In this document: one piece after another, positions 5,466-10,008 of the stretch
How positions within the stretch are numbered: the stretch's first letter is position 1
Layout of the letters: each line of letters opens with the position of its first letter
Assembly: GCA_020846815.1 (NCBI GenBank)
Contig: JADLDF010000129.1
Location: 1 to 11,842, forward strand
Source: Gammaproteobacteria bacterium
GTDB taxonomy: Bacteria > Pseudomonadota > Gammaproteobacteria > Steroidobacterales > Steroidobacteraceae
Length of the DNA stretch: 11,842 nucleotides
Direction: 5' to 3'
Translations under genes and position numbers: made by a program
Notes under the pieces: model-generated
What the model was told of the DNA's origin: nothing
Database searches by the model: none
The model's input: only the letters and a program-made list of their open reading frames with translations

Positions 5466-6215
5466 ATGGGCCTGGATGTGCTGGGTTATCGCCGCCTGTT
5501 CGGCGTGCTGGGGCCGTCGACCAATACGACCGTGCAGCCCGACTACGACGACATGCGGCCGCCGGGCGTCACCAACCACTACAGCCGCATCTACACGCCG
5601 AATGCCAAGGCGATCAGCAACGAGACCTTCTACGCCGGCACGATGAAGATCTCCGAGGGCGTGCTCGACGCCGTGCGCAGCGTCATGACCTGCGAGCCGG
5701 ACTATCTCGTCATGGGCATGTCGGCGATCACCTTCTACGGCGGCGCCAGGGGCGCCGACGAGTTCGTCGACAAGGTCGAGAAGGAAGCGGGCGTCAGGGT
5801 GTCGGTGGGCTCGCATTCCTGCGCTGCGGCGCTCGAGGCCTATGGCGGGGTCAAGCGCATCGCCTTCCTGTCGCCGTACTACCCCGTGGCCAACGCCGAG
5901 GTGCGTCGTTACTTCCAGGACATGGGCTTCGAGACCGTGCGCGACGTGCCCATGCAGGCGCCGTCGTGGACCGGCATCGCGCAGATCACCGAGGCGCGCT
6001 GCCGCGAGGTGCTGCGCCAGCTCGAGGGCCCGGACGTCGACGCGATCGTGCAGGTCGGCACGAACCTCTCGATGGTGCGCCTTGCCGCCGCCGCCGAGCT
6101 CTGGCTCGGCAAGCCGGTGATCGCGATCAACACCGCGACCTACTGGCACGCGCTGCGCGCCAACGGCATCCAGGACAGGATCCCGGGCTTCGGCCGGCTG
6201 CTCGCCGAGCTCTGA
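5466..6215 (+). CDS. Maleate isomerase/arylmalonate decarboxylase-like protein (Asp/Glu racemase superfamily) lacking both catalytic cysteines
   Basis: The 249-residue protein has the length and layout of the maleate cis-trans isomerase/arylmalonate decarboxylase branch. It has the N-terminal GVLGPSTNTTVQPDYD (13-28), MGMSAITFYGG (83-93) where the first catalytic Cys normally lies, SPYYP (136-140), QVGTNLSM (196-203) where the second lies, and GKPVIAINTATYW (215-227). By eye alignment both cysteine positions are glycine (G84, G198). Arylmalonate decarboxylase also has Gly at the first site but keeps the second Cys. Remaining cysteines (76, 119, 179) are elsewhere. The reaction is therefore unknown; a lyase or isomerase acting on small carboxylic acids is only an inference. 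The ATG at 5466 follows a good ribosome site (GAGGAAA, 5454-5460). The gene stands alone behind the palindrome at 5396-5444. Confidence 0.8.
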   Translation: MGLDVLGYRRLFGVLGPSTNTTVQPDYDDMRPPGVTNHYSRIYTPNAKAISNETFYAGTMKISEGVLDAVRSVMTCEPDYLVMGMSAITFYGGARGADEFVDKVEKEAGVRVSVGSHSCAAALEAYGGVKRIAFLSPYYPVANAEVRRYFQDMGFETVRDVPMQAPSWTGIAQITEARCREVLRQLEGPDVDAIVQVGTNLSMVRLAAAAELWLGKPVIAINTATYWHALRANGIQDRIPGFGRLLAEL

Positions 6216-6228
6216 GACTGCGCCGGCC

Positions 6229-6257
6229 GCGGGCCCGGGGTGCTGCGCCCGGCCCGC
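6229..6257. terminator. GC-rich hairpin between convergent genes, possible terminator
   Basis: GCGGG-C-CCGGG (6229-6239) pairs with CCCGG-CCCGC (6248-6257), giving two 5-bp stems with one bulged C and an 8-nt loop. It begins 13 bases after the racemase-like stop and lies in the gap before the convergent pilin gene. No T-run is present on either side, so intrinsic termination would be weak; the position is the main argument. Confidence 0.35.
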
Positions 6258-6280
6258 CGGCGCTGCCGTGCCCCATGCGG

Positions 6281-6388
6281 CGCGGTTGCCGATGGCCTCG
6301 CTCAGCGATTCCAGCTCGAGGTCGCCGAGCGGGTCGCGCACGCGTGCCTGACGCGCGGTTGCCGGCGGCCTTGCTCAGCGGTTCCAGC
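6281..6388. repeat. 35-bp direct repeat copying the 3' end of the pilin gene
   Basis: Bases 6281-6315 and 6354-6388 both read CGCGGTTGCCG/A..GGCCT.GCTCAGCG.TTCCAGC and match at 31 of 35 positions, with starts 73 bases apart. The right copy spans the last codons and stop of the PilE-type gene on the minus strand; the left copy is in the intergenic gap. The four differences do not fall at third codon positions, so this is not a conserved coding remnant. Confidence 0.6.
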
Positions 6389-6839
6389 AGTGCTGCGCGT
6401 CCCGGGTCGCTCCGCCGGCGACGCCACGCTCGTTGCGGTTGTCGAGCGTCAGCGTCCGGCATTCCGCGTCCTCGGTCTGGCCGGCCTGCGGCACGGCGTG
6501 CAGCACGAAGCTGCCGGCCGTCAGCGTCGGCGCCTGGATCTGGTAGCGGCCCTCGGCCAGCGTCCGCGGCAGCTCCTGCGCCGCCGCGCAATCCTCGTCG
6601 TCGTAGGCGTTGAAGCGCGTGAAGCAGCGCTCCAGCGCGCCGGCGGTCGCGAGCAGCGCGCTTTTCGCCTCGGTGCGCTGTGCGCGGATCACGTAAGAGC
6701 GATAGCTCGGTATCGCGATCGCGGCGAGGATGCCGACCACGACCATCGCGATCAGCAGCTCCATCAGCGTCACGCCGCGCTGATGCGCGCGCACGCGCGG
6801 CGCCGGCGGCGCGGGTTCCGCCACTGCGATATGCGTCAT
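6375..6839 (-). CDS. pilE: Type IV pilin, PilE-like
   Basis: The 154-residue protein has a class III (prepilin) signal. After the 22-residue leader ending in QRG, the mature protein begins VTLMELLIAMVVVGILAA, with Glu at +5 and the usual hydrophobic alpha-1 helix; cleavage and methylation by PilD are expected. The head domain has two cysteine pairs by position, C72/C84 and C127/C151, and ends in HCWNR, resembling PilE-type minor pilins. The leader is long for this class; an in-frame GTG at codon 16 would shorten it to seven residues. The start is 25 bases after the FimT-like stop, so the two form an operon. A GAGG lies four bases before the ATG. A pseudopilin of a type II secretion system is a less likely alternative. 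Confidence 0.85.
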   Translation of the reverse strand: MTHIAVAEPAPPAPRVRAHQRGVTLMELLIAMVVVGILAAIAIPSYRSYVIRAQRTEAKSALLATAGALERCFTRFNAYDDEDCAAAQELPRTLAEGRYQIQAPTLTAGSFVLHAVPQAGQTEDAECRTLTLDNRNERGVAGGATRDAQHCWNR

Positions 6840-6864
6840 CGTGCCTCGGCAGGCGTCGTCGACA

Positions 6865-7419
6865 TCAGGGACAGTCTATCCGGTCGTGACGGATGGAACC
6901 GAGGCCGTTGAGCTGGATCTGGCGCGCGCCCGGCTCGCCGCTGCGGCAGGACGTCGAATAGACGAGGTAGGACCGGGTGGCAGCGGTGGGTCGCACCAGG
7001 CCGGTCGCGGTGAACGTGGCCCACGCGGCGCTCGCACCAGTGCCGGTGCCGGTGATCGCGACGCTGGCGTCGCCGGGGCCGTGCCAGAGGCGCAGGATCT
7101 CCTCGCCATTCTGGCGCGTGCCGTCGCCATCGGCATCGAGGAACGCGAACCAGCCGTTCGGCCAGGCGGAGGCATCGGCGCAGGTGGTGGCGCTCGAGCT
7201 GGGGCAGACGGTGACCAGGGCGGCGCGCCGGATCGCCTCGCTGCGACCGTAGTTGAGGGCGGTGACCAGGTCGTTCTGGGTGGCGATCACGCGAGTGCTG
7301 CGGCCGTATTCCTGGAACGACGGCACGGCGAGGCCGACCAGGATGCCCGCGATGGCGATGCCGACCATGAGCTCGAACAGCGTGAAGCCGGATGCCGCGG
7401 GTTTCGTGAGCCCTCTCAT
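6865..7419 (-). CDS. fimT: GspH/FimT-family minor pseudopilin
   Basis: From the ATG at 7419 the protein has 184 residues: an 11-residue leader MRGLTKPAASG and mature FTLFELMVGIAIAGILVGLAVP with Glu at +5, the prepilin peptidase signature. After the N-terminal helix comes a GspH/FimT-type head with DLVTALNYGRSEAIRR (50-65), a Cys pair 72/80, WPNGWFAFLDADGDG (86-100), Cys 158/183, and the typical closing GSIRHDRIDCP. The reading frame continues upstream to 7587, but the short leader makes 7419 the natural start; no clear ribosome site is visible. It is the first gene of a two-gene minus-strand unit with pilE. In other gammaproteobacteria fimT usually heads a longer minor-pilin cluster. Confidence 0.85.
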   Translation of the reverse strand: MRGLTKPAASGFTLFELMVGIAIAGILVGLAVPSFQEYGRSTRVIATQNDLVTALNYGRSEAIRRAALVTVCPSSSATTCADASAWPNGWFAFLDADGDGTRQNGEEILRLWHGPGDASVAITGTGTGASAAWATFTATGLVRPTAATRSYLVYSTSCRSGEPGARQIQLNGLGSIRHDRIDCP

Positions 7420-7530
7420 GGGCGGCGATGATGCGGGCGGTGCCGCGATCGTTGCGCAGCGCCCGACGAGCGGGGCCGGCGGGCCGATCACCGGCACTCT
7501 CACGTGATGCACTTCTCGGCGCCGCTGCGA

Positions 7531-7536
7531 CATAAT
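7531..7536 (+). promoter_or_regulatory. Candidate -10 box (CATAAT) of the methyltransferase-LemA-M48 operon
   Basis: CATAAT matches TATAAT at five of six positions and lies 71 bases before the methyltransferase ATG, in the 188-bp gap between divergent genes. A -35 element 17 bases upstream would be TGCACT, a poor match. The leader that follows contains no obvious riboswitch or hairpin. Confidence 0.3.
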
Positions 7537-7607
7537 CGACCGGCTCAGGAGTGGCGGGCCGGTCCGGCCCGGTGGCCGAAGTCTCAAGGTGGTCGAGGAG
7601 TCTCCCC

Positions 7608-8795
7608 ATGCTCGAACTCAAGCACGACCTGAAGCTCGCCAAGACCCGCGACGAAAAAGCCCGCATGAACTTCGTCTCCGGGCTGCGCAGCTACGTCCTC
7701 AACGACATGGCCAATGGCATGCGCGCCGTCTGGGATGCGCAGGTGGAGCCCGGCTTCCGCCGCACGAACAGGCGCAGCCCCAAGGACGGCCCGGAGGTGC
7801 ACCGGGCCATCAGGCCGAACGAGTACTTCAAGTTCTATTCGAGCCTGCGCGTGACGGCGCAGGACATGGTCTGGCAGTCGGTGTTCCCGCCGCTCGATCG
7901 GCAGCGCGGCGCGCTCAAGAACAAGGCCGGCGAGCTCAGCCGGCGCACGCGCCTCGGCTCGCTGAAGCTGCAGCCCCGCTTCGAGGTGCCGCGCACCGTG
8001 TCCGCGATCGACGTGCACCTCATGGCCGGCAACTACGACGGCGAGTACGACACCGACGACCTGGCCGCCGGCGCGCTCTACGACAACGGCCTCGCGGTGT
8101 TCTCGTTCGGCCTCATGGGCCAGAACCTCGACGACATCGGCCAGTCGATCGCGGGCTTCATCCGGCGCAAGTACCCGGACTTCCACCCGCGCAAGATCCT
8201 CGATCTCGGCTGCACGATCGGCCACAACACCGGCGCCTGGAAGGATCACTTCCCCGAGGCCGAGGTGCACGGCATCGACGTCGCGGCGCCCTGCCTGCGC
8301 TATGGCCATGCCCGCGCCCAGGCCCAGGGCCGCGCGATCCACTTCCACCAGATGAATGCCGAGCAGCTGGATTTCCCGGACGCGAGCTTCGACGTGGTGT
8401 TCTCGTCGATGTTCCTGCACGAAGTGCCGCGCAAAGGCATCGAGAAGATCTTCGCCGAGGCACGGCGCGTGCTGAAGCCGGGCGGGCTGATGCTGCACAT
8501 GGAGCTGCCGCCGAACTCGCAGCTCTCACCTTATGATGCGTTCTATCTCGACTGGGATTCGTTCTACAACAACGAGCCGTTCTACAAGCCCTTCCGCGAC
8601 CTGAAGCCCGAGGAGCTCTGCCGGCGCGCCGGCTTCGACCCGAAGAAATACCTGCAGTTCGTGATACCGTCGGTCGGCTGGTATGGCGAGCAGGTCTGGT
8701 CCGAAGCGGTCGAGCGCCAGGACGACGTCGACAGCGACAAGACCGGCCGTCTCACCGACGGCGTGCGCTGGTACTGCTTCGGCGCCTGGAAGTGA
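7608..8795 (+). CDS. Class I SAM-dependent methyltransferase with an N-terminal extension of unknown function
   Basis: From the ATG at 7608 (ribosome site GAGGAG at 7595-7600) the protein has 395 residues. Residues about 1-190 match no domain I recognise. The C-terminal part is a class I methyltransferase: motif I ILDLGCTIGHNTG (197-209), acidic end of strand 2 GIDVA (222-226), DASFDVVFSSMFLHEVP (258-274), and the post-motif ARRVLKPGGLMLHME (285-299). The GCTIG form of the glycine loop is slightly atypical. The substrate is unknown; small-molecule methyltransferases are often built this way. The N-terminal part, rich in aromatic and charged residues (NEYFKFYSSLRVTAQDMVWQS), could bind substrate. 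It starts the operon containing a small basic protein, LemA and an M48 protease; the next ORF begins 36 bases after its stop. Confidence 0.85.
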   Translation: MLELKHDLKLAKTRDEKARMNFVSGLRSYVLNDMANGMRAVWDAQVEPGFRRTNRRSPKDGPEVHRAIRPNEYFKFYSSLRVTAQDMVWQSVFPPLDRQRGALKNKAGELSRRTRLGSLKLQPRFEVPRTVSAIDVHLMAGNYDGEYDTDDLAAGALYDNGLAVFSFGLMGQNLDDIGQSIAGFIRRKYPDFHPRKILDLGCTIGHNTGAWKDHFPEAEVHGIDVAAPCLRYGHARAQAQGRAIHFHQMNAEQLDFPDASFDVVFSSMFLHEVPRKGIEKIFAEARRVLKPGGLMLHMELPPNSQLSPYDAFYLDWDSFYNNEPFYKPFRDLKPEELCRRAGFDPKKYLQFVIPSVGWYGEQVWSEAVERQDDVDSDKTGRLTDGVRWYCFGAWK

Positions 8796-8840
8796 GCGGA
8801 ACGCCTGGATAGATGAGCGGAGCGAGACTCGATGAGTGAA
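8792..8840 (+). repeat. Three start-codon-like imperfect repeats at the junction before the small basic protein
   Basis: GTGAGCGGAACG (8792), ATGAGCGGAGCG (8813) and ATGAGTGAAGCG (8832) are near copies spaced 21 and 19 bases. The first overlaps the methyltransferase stop codon and the third is the chosen start of the next gene. Each begins with a possible start codon: the first opens a 6-codon and the second an 8-codon mini-ORF, so only 8832 leads into a real gene. Confidence 0.5.
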
Positions 8841-9251
8841 GCGGGCAGCAGCAAACGTCCCCTGCGGCGCACCATCCGCGGCGGCCGGCCGTTCTTCTTC
8901 GCGGACAGCGCGATCGACAAGGTCCTGAACATGGTCCTGACGCTCGGCAGCGAGGTCTGGGCGCTGCGCGAGCGGCTCGCGGCCGTCGAGGCGCTGCAGC
9001 TGCAGCGCGGCCAGCTCGGCGAAGGCGAAGTGGACGGCTACGAGTTCACGGCCGAGCAGGAGGCGCGTCTCGCAGCCGATCGCAAGGAGTTCATCGACAA
9101 CCTGTTCCGCGTGCTGCAGGAACAGGTGCAGAATGCCGCAGCCGGAGCCCGAAGCACGAGGGCTTCGAAAGCAACGGCCTCCAGGGCGACAGCTTCGAAA
9201 GCGATGAAGAACAAACCTCGGAGCGGCGCCAGGCCGCGGAGTCGCGCATGA
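8832..9251 (+). CDS. Unrecognised small protein with coiled-coil-like core and basic repetitive tail
   Basis: I do not recognise this 139-residue protein. Residues 1-25 are basic (SSKRPLRRTIRGGRPFFF). Residues about 26-100 look helical and partly amphipathic, with two possible coiled-coil stretches (SEVWALRERLAAVEALQLQ and EQEARLAADRKEFIDNLF). Residues about 103-139 form a Lys/Arg/Ala/Ser/Thr tail (RASKATASRATASKAMKNK) reminiscent of histone H1-like or AlgP-like nucleic-acid-binding tails. At DNA level the tail contains GCTTCGAAAGC at 9162 and again at 9192, exactly ten codons apart. No signal peptide is visible. GGAG at 8819-8822 may serve as ribosome site. Its stop overlaps the LemA start as ATGA, so it is a genuine operon member rather than a spurious ORF. 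Confidence 0.7.
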   Translation: MSEAGSSKRPLRRTIRGGRPFFFADSAIDKVLNMVLTLGSEVWALRERLAAVEALQLQRGQLGEGEVDGYEFTAEQEARLAADRKEFIDNLFRVLQEQVQNAAAGARSTRASKATASRATASKAMKNKPRSGARPRSRA

Positions 9252-9832
9252 CACTGTTCATCCTGCTGCTGCTGGCCGCACTGGTCCTGGTGGTGATCTC
9301 GGGCTACAACCGCCTGGTCGCCGGCCGCAATGCCTACAAGAACGCCTTTGCCCAGATCGACGTGCAGCTCACGCGGCGCTACGACCTGATCCCGAACCTC
9401 GTCGAGGTCGCCCGCAAGTACCTCGCGCACGAGCGCGAGACGCTGGAAGCCGTGATCCGCGCGCGCAACTCGGCGCTCGAGGGGCTGAAGCTCGCCGCGG
9501 GCGCGCCGGGCAGCCCGGCCGCGATGCAGGCGCTCGAGGGCGCGGAGGCACAGCTCGGCACTGCGATGGGCCGCCTGTTCGCGGTCGCGGAGGCCTACCC
9601 CGAGCTCAAGGCGAACACCACGATGATGCAGCTCAGCGAGGAGCTGACCTCGACCGAGAACAAGGTCGCGTTCTCGCGCCAGGCTTACAACGACGCGGTG
9701 ATGCACTACAACAATCAGCGCGAGATGTTTCCGAGCAATCTCGTCGCCGGCCTGTTCTCGTTCGAGGCGGCGCGGCTGCTCGACATCTCGCGGCCCGAGG
9801 TGCGCGAAGCGCCCAAGGTTTCTTTCGGCTGA
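9248..9832 (+). CDS. lemA: LemA family membrane protein
   Basis: The 194-residue protein starts with a transmembrane helix (about 3-18), presumably leaving the rest outside the cytoplasm. The family signatures follow: YNRLVAGRNAYKNAFAQIDV (20-39), RRYDLIPNLVE (43-53), HERETLEAV (61-69), then a helical body and NNQREMFPSNLVAGLF (155-170) near the C-terminus. It ends in APKVSFG, which resembles the common LemA ending, so the ORF looks complete. The function of LemA proteins is not well settled; they frequently sit next to M48 metalloproteases and are thought to act with them at the membrane. Here the start overlaps the previous stop by four bases, and the M48 gene begins 172 bases downstream. 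Confidence 0.93.
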   Translation: MTLFILLLLAALVLVVISGYNRLVAGRNAYKNAFAQIDVQLTRRYDLIPNLVEVARKYLAHERETLEAVIRARNSALEGLKLAAGAPGSPAAMQALEGAEAQLGTAMGRLFAVAEAYPELKANTTMMQLSEELTSTENKVAFSRQAYNDAVMHYNNQREMFPSNLVAGLFSFEAARLLDISRPEVREAPKVSFG

Positions 9833-9846
9833 GATCGCCGGCTGGC

Positions 9847-10008
9847 ATGCGCGGTCTCCTGCCGGCCATGGCCCCGGCCACGACGAGCGCGACGGTCACT
9901 GCTACGGCCACGGCGACCGCAACGGCCACGCCGATGGCCACAGCCACGACCGTCGTGCCTGATCGCCGGCGTTCACCGGCCGGGGCCGTCGCTTCCCGCA
10001 TGCCATGA
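9847..10008 (+). other. Small 53-codon ORF overlapping the M48 start (possible leader peptide)
   Basis: An ATG at 9847 opens a 53-residue ORF (MRGLLPAMAPATTSATV...) rich in alternating Thr-Ala from the hexanucleotide tract. Its TGA overlaps the M48 ATG as ATGA (10005-10008), the same junction type as elsewhere in these operons. No convincing ribosome site precedes it, and the peptide is low complexity. It may be a translational-coupling leader or an accident of the repeat. Another frame of the same tract is His-rich (GHGDRNGHADGHSHD) but has no start codon. Confidence 0.25.
9892..9951. repeat. Degenerate hexanucleotide tract (ACGGCC-like, ten units)
   Basis: Ten consecutive six-base units resembling ACGGCC (for example ACGGCC at 9904 and 9922, ACGGCG at 9910, ATGGCC at 9934, ACAGCC at 9940) fill the gap between LemA and the M48 gene. 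The copies are diverged, so the tract is probably old and not actively slipping. GATCGCCGGC flanks the region as a 10-bp direct repeat at 9833 and 9961. Confidence 0.65.

Noticed and set aside
5398..5646. Plus-strand frame starting inside the palindrome (MDRIYFLGEKINPIHF...)
   Set aside because: It has no ribosome site and turns into an out-of-frame reading of the racemase-like gene. The palindrome simply supplies an ATG.
7420..7587. N-terminal extension of the FimT-like protein
   Set aside because: It would place 56 residues of non-leader-like sequence before the prepilin signal. The ATG at 7419 gives a normal 11-residue leader.
7584..8498. Minus-strand frame opposite the methyltransferase
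   Set aside because: The product is His/Arg/Ala/Val-rich shadow sequence, while the plus strand has clear methyltransferase motifs and a strong ribosome site.
9892..9951. CRISPR-like or actively phase-variable repeat
   Set aside because: Units are six bases and diverged from one another, with no spacers and no long identical run, so neither a CRISPR array nor present-day slippage is supported.
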